Part shown: in pieces, positions 47,287-57,220 of the stretch
How positions within the stretch are numbered: position 1 is the first letter of the stretch
Layout of the letters: each line of letters starts with the position of its first letter
NCBI RefSeq assembly: GCF_902498825.1
Contig: NZ_LR701459.1
Coordinates: 3,416,564 to 3,480,563, forward strand
Origin: Rhizobium sp. EC-SD404
GTDB taxonomy: Bacteria; Pseudomonadota; Alphaproteobacteria; Rhizobiales; Rhizobiaceae
Reading direction: 5' to 3'
DNA length: 64,000 nucleotides
Made by a program: the position numbers and the translations under genes
Notes under the pieces: generated by a model
Seen by the model: the letters and a program-made list of their open reading frames with translations, nothing else
Databases searched by the model: none
What the model was told of the DNA's origin: nothing

Positions 47287-47531
47287 CAGTCGTCATCCCA
47301 GATCGTGTCGCTGAACGATTTCATGTCGAAATTGGGATCGCGCGGCCCGATGTCACGGGCCAGGGCCTGGGCACGGGCAAGTCGCTGCTTCAGCGGCAAC
47401 TTTCGCCTGGTACGCGCGATTTCATGCTCAAGCGCCAAACGGACTGCCTCGGTCCTGGTGGGCAGATTGAGCAGAGACTGCAGTTCGATGGCCAGCGCGG
47501 AAACGCCGTCATCTCGCACATAAAGCGGCAT
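47286..47531 (-). CDS. VapB-type antitoxin (Rv0623/PSK-like)
   Basis: An 81-residue antitoxin. An N-terminal ribbon-helix-helix-like DNA-binding part (LYVRDDGVSALAIELQSLLN, then PTRTEAVRLALEHEI) is followed by a charged linker and a C-terminal toxin-neutralising tail (FDMKSFSDTIWDDD). Of two close ATGs, the one at 47531 is chosen because AAGGG lies eight bases upstream. The perfect inverted repeat overlapping its promoter points to autorepression by VapB or the complex. Confidence 0.9.
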   Translation of the reverse strand: MPLYVRDDGVSALAIELQSLLNLPTRTEAVRLALEHEIARTRRKLPLKQRLARAQALARDIGPRDPNFDMKSFSDTIWDDD

Positions 47532-47545
47532 GACCATATCCCTTG

Positions 47546-47578
47546 GAGATATCCCATATTGTAGAATTGGGATATCTC
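47546..47578 (-). promoter_or_regulatory. vapBC operator/promoter with perfect 11-base inverted repeat
   Basis: GAGATATCCCA (47546-47556) and TGGGATATCTC (47568-47578) are exact inverted repeats separated by 11 bases, so their centres are 22 bases apart, about two helical turns. On the minus strand the spacer contains TACAAT (47563-47558), a good -10 element. Binding of the antitoxin here would block the promoter directly. Confidence 0.75.
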
Positions 47579-47585
47579 GTCAAGC

Positions 47586-48578
47586 TCAGCCCAGTTTGTG
47601 CGCCTTCGCCTCGTCGCGGAGCGACTGTGTCGGGCGAGGGCCGATCTGCTGGATGACGAGACCGGCGGCAAGCGAGCCCAGGCGGCCGCAGGTGGCGAGA
47701 TCGCGGCCTTGCGTGTAGCCGTAGAGGAAGCCGGCGGCGTAGAGATCGCCGGCACCGGTCGTGTCGACCAGTTCCTCGATGACCAGCGGCTCGACGGTGA
47801 CGCGCTCATCGCCGGTGACGACGATCGAGCCCTTCTCGCTCATGGTGACGACCGCGAGGCGGCAATCCTTGGCGATGGCCTGCAGCGCCTCTTCGAGGCT
47901 TTCGGTCTCATAGAGCGACTTCGCCTCGCTGGCATTGGCGAAGACGATATCAACCGTTCCCGAGCGCATCAGTTCGAGGAATTCCGCCCGGTAGCGATCG
48001 ACGCAGAACGGATCCGAGAGCGTCATCGACATTTCCTGGCCATTGGCGTGGGCGATGCGGGCGCATTCGCGGATCGCTTCCTTGGCGCGGGGCGGATCCC
48101 AGAGATAGCCTTCGAAATAGGTGACCTTGGCGGATGCGACGACGGCTTCGTCCACGTCGTCCGGGCCAAGCTCGACGCAGGCGCCGAGATAGGTGTTCAT
48201 CGAGCGTTCGCCATCGGGCGTGACGAAGATCATGGAGCGTGCCGTCGGCGGTGGCGAGGCGAGCGGTGCCGTCTCGAAATGCACGCCCTGGGCCCGGATG
48301 TCGTGCGCGTAGATCTCGCCGAGCTGGTCCCTGGCGACCTTGCCGAAGAAAGCGGCCTTGCCGCCGAAGCTTGCGATGCCCGCCGCCGTGTTGCCGGCCG
48401 AGCCACCGGAGGCTTCCACCGCCGGACCCATGCGCGCGTAGAGCGTTTCAGCCCGTTCAGCGTCGATCAGGTTCATCGCGCCCTTGATGATGGCATTGTC
48501 GTTGAGGAAAGCATCGTCACAGCGGGCGATGATGTCGACAATGGCATTGCCGATGCACAGGACGTCGATGGAAGACAT
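47586..48578 (-). CDS. PfkB-family carbohydrate kinase, probable adenosine kinase
   Basis: A 330-residue ribokinase-family enzyme closest to bacterial adenosine kinases: IDVLCIGNAIVDIIARCDD at the start, SGGSAGNTAAGIASFGGKAA in the lid region and the catalytic DTTGAGDLYAAGFLYG near the end. Adenosine kinase phosphorylates adenosine to AMP. It could act with the adenosine deaminase, nucleoside hydrolase and ribokinase in this window, but other nucleoside or sugar substrates cannot be excluded. Confidence 0.9.
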   Translation of the reverse strand: MSSIDVLCIGNAIVDIIARCDDAFLNDNAIIKGAMNLIDAERAETLYARMGPAVEASGGSAGNTAAGIASFGGKAAFFGKVARDQLGEIYAHDIRAQGVHFETAPLASPPPTARSMIFVTPDGERSMNTYLGACVELGPDDVDEAVVASAKVTYFEGYLWDPPRAKEAIRECARIAHANGQEMSMTLSDPFCVDRYRAEFLELMRSGTVDIVFANASEAKSLYETESLEEALQAIAKDCRLAVVTMSEKGSIVVTGDERVTVEPLVIEELVDTTGAGDLYAAGFLYGYTQGRDLATCGRLGSLAAGLVIQQIGPRPTQSLRDEAKAHKLG

Positions 48579-48658
48579 GAAGGGTTCCGGGACTGTTGGA
48601 GAAGCGGGCCGCCCGCTGTTCTAGAGGTGCTGCGGTTCGAATGAAAGCAGCGATGGGT

Positions 48659-49402
48659 TCAATAGTCGACGCTTGAGAAATAGAGCCCGTCGGGCGGTGC
48701 GACAGGGCCACATTTCTTGCGGTCGCGCGCTTCAAGCGCCGCGGTCATGGTATCAGCGTTCCAGCGGCCTTCGCCGACGAGCTTGAGGGATCCCGCAAAG
48801 GAGCGGATCTGGTTGTGCAGGAAGCTCTGGGCCGACGCGTGGATCTCGATCGTTTCACCGTTGCGAAACACATCCAGCCGGTCGAGCGTGCGCACCGGGT
48901 TCTTCGCCTGGCACTGGACGGAGCGGAAGGTCGTGAAATCGTGGCGACCGACGAGGCGCTGCGCAGCTTCGTGCATCGCTTCGGCATCGAGCGGGCGCGG
49001 CACGCGCCAGGCGCGATCACGAAGGACGGTCAGCGGTGCCGCACGATTGACGATGTGGTAGACATAGTGCCGCTTCAGCGCCGAAAAGCGCGCATCGAAC
49101 TCTTCCGTAACCAGGTTAACGGCGAGGATCGCGACGGCATCGCGGGCCTTGATCAGATGCGCATTCACCGCATTTCGGACGGTTTCGACCGGCCAGTTGC
49201 GCGCCAGATCCACGTGACCCACCTGGCCGAGCGCGTGGACGCCCGCATCGGTGCGCCCGGCGCCTTTCACCGCAACCGTTTCTCCGCTGAAGCCGAGGAT
49301 CGCCGCCTCGATAGCGCCCTGAACGGTGCGACCATTGTCCTGGCGCTGCCAGCCGACGAAATCGGTGCCGTCATATTCGATGGTCAGCTTGTAGCGTGGC
49401 AT
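48659..49402 (-). CDS. truA: tRNA pseudouridine(38-40) synthase TruA
   Basis: Makes pseudouridine at positions 38-40 of the anticodon arm. The 247 residues contain the catalytic aspartate in [20 protein letters not shown] and the family start [20 protein letters not shown]. The ATG at 49402 overlaps the fmt stop (TGATG), so the start is clear. It forms the run def-fmt-truA on the minus strand. Confidence 0.97.
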   Translation of the reverse strand: MPRYKLTIEYDGTDFVGWQRQDNGRTVQGAIEAAILGFSGETVAVKGAGRTDAGVHALGQVGHVDLARNWPVETVRNAVNAHLIKARDAVAILAVNLVTEEFDARFSALKRHYVYHIVNRAAPLTVLRDRAWRVPRPLDAEAMHEAAQRLVGRHDFTTFRSVQCQAKNPVRTLDRLDVFRNGETIEIHASAQSFLHNQIRSFAGSLKLVGEGRWNADTMTAALEARDRKKCGPVAPPDGLYFSSVDY

Positions 49403-50337
49403 CACGACACGACCGTGCCCTTCGCGATGCGTCCGCCGCGCTGGAAATCGTCCGCCGCCAACGGCTTTCCGCCGGCGCGCTGCAATTTCACGAGGCGTAC
49501 CGCGCCCTGCCCGCAGGCGATGGTCAGGTCGTCATCCAGGACAGTGCCCGGCGCGCCGCTGCCTTCGGCAAGACGCGATGCCAGCACCTTCACCCGCTCG
49601 GGCTTGCCGGAAAATTCAGCTTCCAACCACGCGCCTGGGAACGGCGACAGCCCGCGGATGTGGTTGTGGACGTCTGCCGCGGATTTGGAGAAATCAATCC
49701 GCGTTTCCGACTTGTCGATCTTGCGGGCGTAGGTGGTCCCCTCCTCCACCTGCGGGGTCAGGGTCAGCGTCCCCGCCTCCAACGCCTTCATCGCACGGGC
49801 CATCAGGCTGCCGCCGATCACCATCATGCGATCGTGGAGTTCGCCGGTGGTCATGTCGGGCTCGATCGTCACGCGCTCGGTGAGGGCAACGGGGCCGGTA
49901 TCGAGGCCCACATCCATCTTCATCACCATCATGCCGGTCTCCGCATCGCCGGCCATGATTGCCCGGTGGATGGGGGCCGCACCGCGCCAACGCGGCAGCA
50001 GCGACGCATGGCCGTTGAAACAGCCGTGATAGGGCGCGTATAGGATCGGCTGCGGCAAGAGCATCCCATAGGCGACCACCACCGCGACATCGGGCTTCAG
50101 CGCCGCAAAGGCTTCCTGTTCCTCGGCGCTCTTCAGGCTCACCGGCGAGCGTACCTCGAAGCCCAGAAGCTCCGCCTGCTGGTGCACGGGAGATTTGACG
50201 GGAGCGAGACCACGGCGGCCACCGGGCCGGGGCGGCTGGGTATAGACGGCAAGGATGGTGTGTCCATCCTGCGCCAGGGCGGCGAGCGTCGGCACCGCGA
50301 ATTCCGGCGTTCCCATGAAGACGATCTTCAACGGCAT
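49402..50337 (-). CDS. fmt: Methionyl-tRNA formyltransferase
   Basis: Formylates initiator Met-tRNA using 10-formyltetrahydrofolate. The 311 residues from the ATG at 50337 (preceded by AGGAAAGAG) open [20 protein letters not shown] and carry the folate-site [20 protein letters not shown]. The C-terminal OB-like domain for tRNA binding starts near residue 205. It follows def and is coupled to truA. Confidence 0.97.
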   Translation of the reverse strand: MPLKIVFMGTPEFAVPTLAALAQDGHTILAVYTQPPRPGGRRGLAPVKSPVHQQAELLGFEVRSPVSLKSAEEQEAFAALKPDVAVVVAYGMLLPQPILYAPYHGCFNGHASLLPRWRGAAPIHRAIMAGDAETGMMVMKMDVGLDTGPVALTERVTIEPDMTTGELHDRMMVIGGSLMARAMKALEAGTLTLTPQVEEGTTYARKIDKSETRIDFSKSAADVHNHIRGLSPFPGAWLEAEFSGKPERVKVLASRLAEGSGAPGTVLDDDLTIACGQGAVRLVKLQRAGGKPLAADDFQRGGRIAKGTVVS

Positions 50338-50391
50338 CGGATCTCTTTCCTGCATGGCGGTCGTGGACGCCGGCCAGCGGTGAGGCGGCGC

Positions 50392-50916
50392 CTAGACGGC
50401 CGAGTCAGGCCGTGACTTGGCGAGCTTGGTGAATTTGCGCACGACCATATCGCGCTTCAGCTTCGAGATATGGTCGATGAAGAGCACGCCGTTCAAATGG
50501 TCGAGTTCATGCTGGAGGCAAGTGGCGAGAAGGCCATCGGCCTCGACGGTGCGCTCCTTGCCGTCGATGTCGAGATGGCGAACCGTGACGCGGCTCGGCC
50601 GTTCGACTTCAGCATAGTAATCGGGAATGGAAAGGCAGCCTTCTTCATAGACCGAGCGCTCGTCTGAGGATGCGAGGATCTCGGGATTGATGAAGATCTG
50701 AGGTTGGCGCCCCTCCTCGTCCTTCGCGACATCGATCACAAGCAGGCGGCGCGGAACACCGATCTGAATGGCGGCCAGTCCGATGCCCGGTGCATCGTAC
50801 ATGGTTTCGAGCATGTCATCGACGAGCCGGCGTACATCGCCGTCGACGCGTTCGAGCGGCTCGGAGTGCTGGCGCAGCACGGGATCGGGAAGAAGGATAA
50901 GTGGCTTAATGGTCAT
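50392..50916 (-). CDS. def: Peptide deformylase
   Basis: Removes the formyl group from nascent proteins. All three metal-site motifs are present in 174 residues: [18 protein letters not shown] and QHELDHLNG, with one cysteine and two histidines as ligands. The ATG at 50916 matches the family start [16 protein letters not shown]; an upstream TTG is rejected. It is upstream of fmt by 54 bases and divergent from rmuC. Confidence 0.97.
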   Translation of the reverse strand: MTIKPLILLPDPVLRQHSEPLERVDGDVRRLVDDMLETMYDAPGIGLAAIQIGVPRRLLVIDVAKDEEGRQPQIFINPEILASSDERSVYEEGCLSIPDYYAEVERPSRVTVRHLDIDGKERTVEADGLLATCLQHELDHLNGVLFIDHISKLKRDMVVRKFTKLAKSRPDSAV

Positions 50917-51057
50917 GCCCGGCAATTAAGCATCGCCGGCTTTGTCGTCAATCTTCCGCTTGTGTCAGGTGTGGCTCAAATCCCTTGCCGATGGAAACCG
51001 GTTACGATGTTCATGTTTTGATCTGGCATAGGCCCCGAATTGATGTAGGATTTGGCC

Positions 51058-52272
51058 ATGATCGACCTAGCCCTTCTTTCACAGCCGCTTTTCCGGATCG
51101 GCGCCTACGACGTCAGCATCGGGATGACGCTTGCGGCGGCGCTCGCCGTGCTGGCCATCGTTTGGATCTGGCGCGCTGCCGCGCGCCGTGCGGAGCGCGC
51201 CGAGCTGGTGCATGCGGCGGAGGAGAGCGAGCAGCGGCTTGCCGAAATCCTCAAGGCGCAATCGGAAATGCAGGGTCGCATGGCGACGATGGCGGAGCTT
51301 TTCGGCGCACGACAGGCGGAACTCAACCAGTCGATCCAGCAACGGCTCGACGGCATGACGCAGCGCCTGGGAACGACGCTCACCGAACAGACGCGCTCGA
51401 CGCACGAGAATCTCACGAAGTTGCAGGAACGTCTGGCCGTCATCGACACGGCGCAGAACAACATCCAGTCGCTTGCCAAGGATGTCGTCGGGCTGCAGGC
51501 AATCCTGTCCAACAAGCAGACGCGCGGGGCGTTCGGCCAGTCGCGCATGGAAACGATCATCGCCGATGCGCTGCCGATGGGCAGCTATACGTTCCAGGCC
51601 ACGCTCTCCAACAATCAACGGCCCGACTGCCTGATCCATATGCCGAACGGCCAGCCGGCGCTGGCCATTGACGCCAAGTTCCCGCTCGAAGCGTGGCATG
51701 CCATCCGCGCGGCGGAGAATGCGGACGCGGCGAAGCCGGCCGCTCAGCAGTTTCGCCGTGACATGGACGTTCATATCAGGGCTATTTCGGAGAAATATCT
51801 GATCAAGGGCGAGACGCAGGATACGGCGTTTCTCTTCGTGCCGTCGGAATCGATCTTCGCCGAGATCCACGAGAATTTCGAGGAGATCGTCCAGCGTGCC
51901 CATCGAGCCCGCGTGGTCATCGTATCGCCCTCGCTCCTGATGCTGTCGATCCAAGTGGTGCAGGCGATATTGCGCGACCAGCGCATGCGCGAACAGGCGC
52001 ATCTCATCCAGGGCGAAGTGGCGAAGCTGATGATCGATCTGACGCGGCTGGATCAGCGCGTGCGCAGCCTGCAAACCCATTTCGGCCAGACGCAGAAGGA
52101 CATCGACCAGATCGTCACCTCGACCGACAAGCTGGCGAGGCGCGGCGCGCGGATCGAAGCGCTGGAATTGGAAGCACCAGGTGCCGACACTGCGCAGCCA
52201 GCCACCGAGCCGACCCATGCGGTCGAGAGCCGCACAGGATCGTTGCGGCTGCGCGTGGTGGAAGAAGACTGA
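51058..52272 (+). CDS. rmuC: DNA recombination protein RmuC homologue
   Basis: A 404-residue RmuC-family protein: N-terminal transmembrane helix (about 20-38), a long coiled coil (about 45-150, QQRLDGMTQRLGTTLTEQTR) and the RmuC domain with a PD-(D/E)XK-like core (PDCLIHMPNGQPALAIDAKF). It limits short-inversion recombination in E. coli and has recently been linked to anti-plasmid or DNA-damage functions in some species. The ATG at 51058 has TAGGA seven bases upstream. Confidence 0.93.
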   Translation: MIDLALLSQPLFRIGAYDVSIGMTLAAALAVLAIVWIWRAAARRAERAELVHAAEESEQRLAEILKAQSEMQGRMATMAELFGARQAELNQSIQQRLDGMTQRLGTTLTEQTRSTHENLTKLQERLAVIDTAQNNIQSLAKDVVGLQAILSNKQTRGAFGQSRMETIIADALPMGSYTFQATLSNNQRPDCLIHMPNGQPALAIDAKFPLEAWHAIRAAENADAAKPAAQQFRRDMDVHIRAISEKYLIKGETQDTAFLFVPSESIFAEIHENFEEIVQRAHRARVVIVSPSLLMLSIQVVQAILRDQRMREQAHLIQGEVAKLMIDLTRLDQRVRSLQTHFGQTQKDIDQIVTSTDKLARRGARIEALELEAPGADTAQPATEPTHAVESRTGSLRLRVVEED

Positions 52273-52340
52273 CACCCCCTTGCCGGCTCGACCGAAAAAG
52301 GCAGAGTGGCCGGCGCATTCAAGCGGGAGACAGTCAGGGC

Positions 52341-53255
52341 ATGATCACCGTCGTCGGCTCCATCAACATTGACCTCATCGCCAACGTGGCGCGGTTGCCG
52401 AAACCGGGCGAGACGCTGGCCGGCACTGCCTTCACCACGGCGGCCGGCGGCAAGGGCGCAAACCAGGCGCTGGCCGCAAGGCGCGCCGGTGCCGAAGTGG
52501 CGATGGTCGGCGCCGTCGGCGCTGATGCGTTCGCCGAAGAAGCGCTTGCACTTCTGGCCGCCGCTAAGACCGATCTCAGCGCCATCGCCCATGTCGAAGG
52601 CGCTACCGGCATCGCCTCGATTCTGGTCGGAGCCGAAGATGGCGACAATGTCATTGTGGTCGTCGCCGGCGCCAATGGAGAAGTCGGCGCGGATGCGGCG
52701 AAAGCTGCCGTCGACCGGATGGGCAAGCACGATACGCTGCTTCTGCAGATGGAAATACCAGCGCCTGCGATCGAAGCGGCGCTGCAGGCGGCGCAGGCAC
52801 AGGGTGTGCGCAGCATCCTCAATGTCGCCCCGCTGACCGAGGATGCGATCGCGCTCGCGCCGCTGGCCGGCATCGTGATCGCCAATGAAACGGAATTCGC
52901 GCTGCTCTGCCGGGCAAAAGACCAGTCTGCGGCTGAGCGTAAGGATGCGATGCAGACCATGAGCCGAGACCGCCACCAGACGATCATCGTGACGCTTGGC
53001 GCCGAAGGCGTGATCGCCTTTCACGAGGGCCGGATGCATCGCGTGCAGGGGCTGTCGATCAAGCCCGTCGACACGGTCGGCGCGGGCGACACGTTCTGCG
53101 GCTATCTCGCAACCGGCCTCGATGCCGGTCTGAATTTCGAGCTGGCTCTCAGGCGCGCGGCCGTTGCCGGCAGCCTCGCCTGCCTCAAGCCCGGCGCCCA
53201 GCCCTCGATCCCGCTTCACTCGGACGTCGATGCCGCGCTAGCCGATAGCCGATAA
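52341..53255 (+). CDS. rbsK: Ribokinase
   Basis: Phosphorylates ribose to ribose-5-phosphate. The 304 residues show ITVVGSINIDLIANVARLP at the N-terminus, the PfkB motif TTAAGGKGANQALAARRAGA and the catalytic DTVGAGDTFCGYLATGLDAG. No rbs transporter is adjacent, so ribose more likely comes from nucleoside breakdown (nucleoside hydrolase at 3.7 kb). It converges on the ATP-grasp gene with eight bases between stops. Confidence 0.93.
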   Translation: MITVVGSINIDLIANVARLPKPGETLAGTAFTTAAGGKGANQALAARRAGAEVAMVGAVGADAFAEEALALLAAAKTDLSAIAHVEGATGIASILVGAEDGDNVIVVVAGANGEVGADAAKAAVDRMGKHDTLLLQMEIPAPAIEAALQAAQAQGVRSILNVAPLTEDAIALAPLAGIVIANETEFALLCRAKDQSAAERKDAMQTMSRDRHQTIIVTLGAEGVIAFHEGRMHRVQGLSIKPVDTVGAGDTFCGYLATGLDAGLNFELALRRAAVAGSLACLKPGAQPSIPLHSDVDAALADSR

Positions 53256-53263
53256 ACCCCCGT

Positions 53264-54718
53264 TCAATTGTCGAGGCGCTCCAGGAACCAGTTGGTCAGC
53301 CGGGTCCAGACTTCGTCCTTCTCGGCAAAATCCTCGACGCCATGTTCGAGGTTGGGGTTGTCGTTGACCTCGATCACGAAGACGCCGTCGTCGGTTTCCT
53401 TGAGATCGACGCCGTAGAACCCGTCGCCGATGCAGCGCGCGGCCCGCAGGCCCGTGTCGACCACCAGCGGCGGCGCAGATGCCAGCGAGAAGGCCCGGAA
53501 GCCGCCTTCCAAAGGCTTGCCGCCGGTATCGTGCTTGATGATCTGCCAGTGTTCCTTGGCCATCAGGTACTGCACGGCGAACAGCGGCTTTCCGCCGAGC
53601 ACGCCGATGCGCCAGTCATAGTCCGTCGGCATGAATTTCTGCGCCAGCAGCAGGTCGGAATCCTCAAGCCAGGTCGTTGCGAGCGTCTTCAGCTCGGCGA
53701 GAGACCCCACCTTGGAAACGCCGCGCGAGAACGAGGAGTCCGGGATCTTGAGAACCATCGGAAACCCAAGAAGATCGGCGGCGCGCTGCAGATCGTCGGT
53801 GCCGGCGATCATAACGGTCTTCGGCACGGGAATGCCGTTCCCGGCCATCAGTTCGTCGAGATAGACCTTGTTGGTGCAGCGGATCATCGACACCGGATCG
53901 TCGATGACCGGCATGCCTTCCTGCTGGGCACGGCGCGCGAACCGATATGTGTGGTTGGAGATCGACGTCGTTTCGCGGATGAAGAGCGCATCGTAGTTGG
54001 CGAGCCGCGACAGGTCGCGCTTGCCGATTGGCTCCACTTCCACGCCCATGCGCGCAGCGATGCGCGCCCAGTGCTTCAGGCTTGATATCGAGGATGGCGG
54101 CAGCGCTTCATTGGCATCGACGAGGGTGGCGAAGGTGTATCTGGCTGGCGTCTTGGCCTTGGCGTCGCGCCACTGCCGGCCCGTGTAGCGGTTGAGGCAT
54201 TCGAAAAAGAAGGCGCGCTCCTTGTCGGAGAGCTTGGTCACCGAGCCGAGCGCCACCTTCGGGATCGACAGCCATGCGCCATTGTCCTTGATCGTGACTT
54301 CCACGAAAGGCGCGCGAAACCAGTCGAATACGAGGCGGGCGAAGCGTTCCAGGCGCTGGTCGGCCGTATAGCCGAAGAAGATGTTGAGCCGGGTTGGCCG
54401 CTCGCCTGCCTTGGCGCAAACCTTGTTCAGCGTATCCTCGAGCTCGGGGATCGCGTTTTCGTAGAGCTTGCGCGCCGACAGGTCGATGATCGTCTCGACC
54501 GACGGGATCACGCGCTGGCCGCGCGCGCCGGCGAGCAGCGAGGCGTAATAGCCACGGCTCTGATAGCGATAGGATCGCGCCAGGTTGATGATGTTCGGGC
54601 GGGAGCCCCGGAACAGCTCGGGCCGCGCGAGGTAGTCGCGGGTCGCAAGCACTTTGTGGGAGGTCGCCGCATGATCGATATCGTTCATGCGGGACGACAG
54701 GATCACCCAGTTGAACAT
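53264..54718 (-). CDS. RimK-like ATP-grasp ligase with N-terminal RLAN domain
   Basis: A 484-residue predicted peptide or amide ligase. Residues about 8-190 match the RLAN domain (RimK-like ATP-grasp N-terminal: FRGSRPNIINLARSYRYQSR, then GYYASLLAGARGQRVIP). The ATP-grasp domain covers about 280-470, with the phosphate loop KIPDSSFSRGVSKV (324-337), GVDLKETDDGVF and the metal-binding VIEVNDNPNLEHGVED (448-463). Such enzymes join a carboxylate to an amine via acyl phosphate. The ATG overlaps the stop of the GNAT-C39 gene (TGATG). From memory, the Pfam RLAN entry states that this neighbour is almost constant and suggests peptide synthesis. The substrate is unknown. Confidence 0.9.
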   Translation of the reverse strand: MFNWVILSSRMNDIDHAATSHKVLATRDYLARPELFRGSRPNIINLARSYRYQSRGYYASLLAGARGQRVIPSVETIIDLSARKLYENAIPELEDTLNKVCAKAGERPTRLNIFFGYTADQRLERFARLVFDWFRAPFVEVTIKDNGAWLSIPKVALGSVTKLSDKERAFFFECLNRYTGRQWRDAKAKTPARYTFATLVDANEALPPSSISSLKHWARIAARMGVEVEPIGKRDLSRLANYDALFIRETTSISNHTYRFARRAQQEGMPVIDDPVSMIRCTNKVYLDELMAGNGIPVPKTVMIAGTDDLQRAADLLGFPMVLKIPDSSFSRGVSKVGSLAELKTLATTWLEDSDLLLAQKFMPTDYDWRIGVLGGKPLFAVQYLMAKEHWQIIKHDTGGKPLEGGFRAFSLASAPPLVVDTGLRAARCIGDGFYGVDLKETDDGVFVIEVNDNPNLEHGVEDFAEKDEVWTRLTNWFLERLDN

Positions 54719-55827
54719 CAGGTACGTCTGCCTTTCAGGATCACCGCGGCGCGCAGATTGGAGCGGCCGAAACGGGTGATGCGATCGAATATGTCGTAGG
54801 GAACCGGCAGGTTGGACGCGTCCGACGCCGTCTCGGACGTTTTCTCTTCCACCCACGGATCGTTGAGAATCAGGTGCCGACCATCGTCACCATGCACGAG
54901 CACCCAGTGCGGCACCTTCTTGCCGAACATGTAATAGCCGGAGATCAAGACGATGGCCGAATGGCCCCGTTCGATCGCAGCCCGGATCGTATGCAGCGAA
55001 GCGGCAAAATTGAGGACGGGAATGGCTGCCTCTTCCACCCGACGCCGAAAATCGCGCTGGGCCAGTTCCATGACCTGGCGCTTTTCCAGGTTTCGGACCG
55101 TGTCGAGGAATAGAACGTTGGTATCGGTGACGTAAATCTCCGGCTCGAGCCCATAGGCATGGGCCGTGACGGCGAGGCCGAACGGCTCGCAGCCGCCCAT
55201 GCCCGACATCATGAAGACCGTCGTCGCTTCGCGCCAGAAGCGGATTTCCCAGACCGGATCCAGATAATCGCGCGAAACATAGCGCGCGAGCGCCATGTTG
55301 AGGCAGGCGGCGCCGCAGGTAAAATCCGTCGTCTGCTCGTAAAACGGCGTTTCGTAGTCCTGATGCTCGTCGTCCCGCAGGCGCTTCTCGAAGCGCAAGG
55401 CGCGGCTGTGGTCCTCGTAATAATCCTCGTAGACGCCGATGCGGCGATATCCCGACCGCTTATAGAGCGATATCGCCGGCATGTTGTCCTCGCGCACCTC
55501 AAGGCGCAGGAGGAAGCGATCATGCTGCTTGGCGGCCTCCTCGGCCTTGGCGAGCAGCGCCTTGCCGACACCCTGTCCCTTTGCGTCGGGCGCCACGCCG
55601 ATCGAATACAGGCGGGCGAGGCCGGTGCCCTTGCGAAACAAAAGCATCGCATAACCGACGATGCGGCTTGCCTCGTCCTGCGCGACGATCGTCTCGGCCG
55701 TCGGCCGGTTGATCAGCGCGCGGAAGGAGCGTCTTGAAATCCGGTCCGTGGTGAAGACGGCATTTTCGATGGCGAGAAGGGCATCGATGTCATCGTGGGT
55801 GGCGGGACGTATCCGCAGAGCGGACAT
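54718..55827 (-). CDS. GNAT acetyltransferase fused to C39/papain-like peptidase, partner of RLAN ligase
   Basis: A 369-residue fusion. The GNAT domain (about 1-150) has the acetyl-CoA loop APDAKGQGVGKALLAKAEEA and EDNMPAISLYKRSGY. The peptidase domain (about 160-369) has a probable catalytic Cys171 in TTDFTCGAACLNMAL, His307 in KKVPHWVLVHGDD and Asp323 in LILNDPW, the C39/papain pattern. There is no signal peptide or ABC part, so it acts in the cytoplasm. The ATG at 55827 has GGAAG seven bases upstream. It is coupled to the downstream ATP-grasp gene and lies 122 bases after hrcA. Confidence 0.9.
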   Translation of the reverse strand: MSALRIRPATHDDIDALLAIENAVFTTDRISRRSFRALINRPTAETIVAQDEASRIVGYAMLLFRKGTGLARLYSIGVAPDAKGQGVGKALLAKAEEAAKQHDRFLLRLEVREDNMPAISLYKRSGYRRIGVYEDYYEDHSRALRFEKRLRDDEHQDYETPFYEQTTDFTCGAACLNMALARYVSRDYLDPVWEIRFWREATTVFMMSGMGGCEPFGLAVTAHAYGLEPEIYVTDTNVLFLDTVRNLEKRQVMELAQRDFRRRVEEAAIPVLNFAASLHTIRAAIERGHSAIVLISGYYMFGKKVPHWVLVHGDDGRHLILNDPWVEEKTSETASDASNLPVPYDIFDRITRFGRSNLRAAVILKGRRT

Positions 55828-55949
55828 GGGAACACTTCCAAAAGGTGCGCCGTGTGGGGCACGGCTGCTTTGCATGGCCGGACCATATCACCGCCTGACC
55901 GACCGGCGAAATGGCCAAAGGCAGCTGCCAGATCAAAGATTTGCCGAGG

Positions 55950-57140
55950 TCACCGCATCATCTTCGACACGAGCTGGGCGGTATAATCGACCATCGGGAC
56001 GATCCGGGCATAGTTCAGCCGCGTGGGCCCGATCACGCCGACGGCGCCGACGACGCGCGCTTCGCTGTCGCGATAGGGCGCGACGATGAGCGACGAGCCC
56101 GACAGCGAGAAAAGCTTGTTTTCCGAGCCAATGAAGATGCGGACCCCGGAGCCTTCCTCGGCCAGCGTCATCAGCTGGACGAGGCTGTCCTTCTTCTCGA
56201 GCTCATCGAACAGAAGCCGCAACCGCTCGATGTCCTCGCTGCCCGAAACGCTGTCGAGCAGATTGGCGCGGCCGCGCACGATAAGCTGGGCGGGCTGGTC
56301 CTTGCCGCTGCCCGACCAGACGGCGAGCCCCCTGGAGACGAGATCCTGACTGAGCTCGTCCAGCTCGCGGGAAACTTCCAGTTTCAGTTTTTCCAGCTCG
56401 CGGCGCACTTCCGGGATCGTGCGGCCGGCGAGATGGGCGTTGAGGAAGTTCGAGGCCTCGGTCAGCTGCGATGCCGTCGTGCCGACCGGCAGGTCCAGGA
56501 TGCGGTTTTCGATATGGTCGTGCTCGCCGACCAGGACGGCGAGCGCCCGCGTCGGGTCCAGCCGGATGAATTCGATGTGCTTCAGCACCGTGTCGGATTT
56601 AGCTGCGATTACGAGACCTGCGCCGCGCGACAGACCAGACAGCATCTGGCTCGCATCGGTCAGAAGGTTCTCGACCGTCTGGTCGCGATCGCGGTGGGTC
56701 TGGCGGATCTGCGTCTCGATCTGCACCCGCTCGTCGTCGGACAGGGCGCCCGCCTGCATGAAGGCATCGACGAAGAAGCGCAGCCCCTGCTGGGTTGGCA
56801 GCCGTCCGGCCGAGATATGCGGCGCATAGATGAGGCCGAGATGCTCGAGATCGCTCATCACGTTGCGCACGGATGCGGGCGAAAGCGCCATGGGCAGGAT
56901 GCGCGACAGATTCCGCGACCCGACAGGCTCGCCGGATTCCAGGTACGACTCGACGATGCGTCGGAAAATCTCGCCGGTCCGGTCGTCAAGCGCTCCCGAC
57001 AGGGACCCTGATCCGGGCAGGGATGCAGAGCCTTGGCTGAGCTTTGGCGTCTTGGAGAAGCTGTTCACGTTGGTGGTCGACTCCGTGCCATTCGTCTTCA
57101 GATATAGTGTCTCCGTGCACCGGACGGAAGAGAGGCGCAT
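55950..57140 (-). CDS. hrcA: Heat-inducible transcription repressor HrcA
   Basis: Represses groESL and other chaperone genes by binding CIRCE operators. The recognisable protein starts near [20 protein letters not shown], with the winged-helix motif [20 protein letters not shown] and [18 protein letters not shown]. It ends with a GAF-like domain ([20 protein letters not shown]). The N-terminal about 50 residues are low-complexity and the start is uncertain; a GTG near residue 24 is an alternative. It is divergent from rph. grpE, the usual partner, is elsewhere, and no CIRCE was seen in the window. Confidence 0.93.
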   Translation of the reverse strand: MRLSSVRCTETLYLKTNGTESTTNVNSFSKTPKLSQGSASLPGSGSLSGALDDRTGEIFRRIVESYLESGEPVGSRNLSRILPMALSPASVRNVMSDLEHLGLIYAPHISAGRLPTQQGLRFFVDAFMQAGALSDDERVQIETQIRQTHRDRDQTVENLLTDASQMLSGLSRGAGLVIAAKSDTVLKHIEFIRLDPTRALAVLVGEHDHIENRILDLPVGTTASQLTEASNFLNAHLAGRTIPEVRRELEKLKLEVSRELDELSQDLVSRGLAVWSGSGKDQPAQLIVRGRANLLDSVSGSEDIERLRLLFDELEKKDSLVQLMTLAEEGSGVRIFIGSENKLFSLSGSSLIVAPYRDSEARVVGAVGVIGPTRLNYARIVPMVDYTAQLVSKMMR

Positions 57141-57220
57141 CCTGTGCCATCAGGCTTTTCCTTTGCAAGCAGGCTTTGCCGACGATAGAAGGCAGCCAAC
57201 TTGATCAGCAGGAGCTCCCA

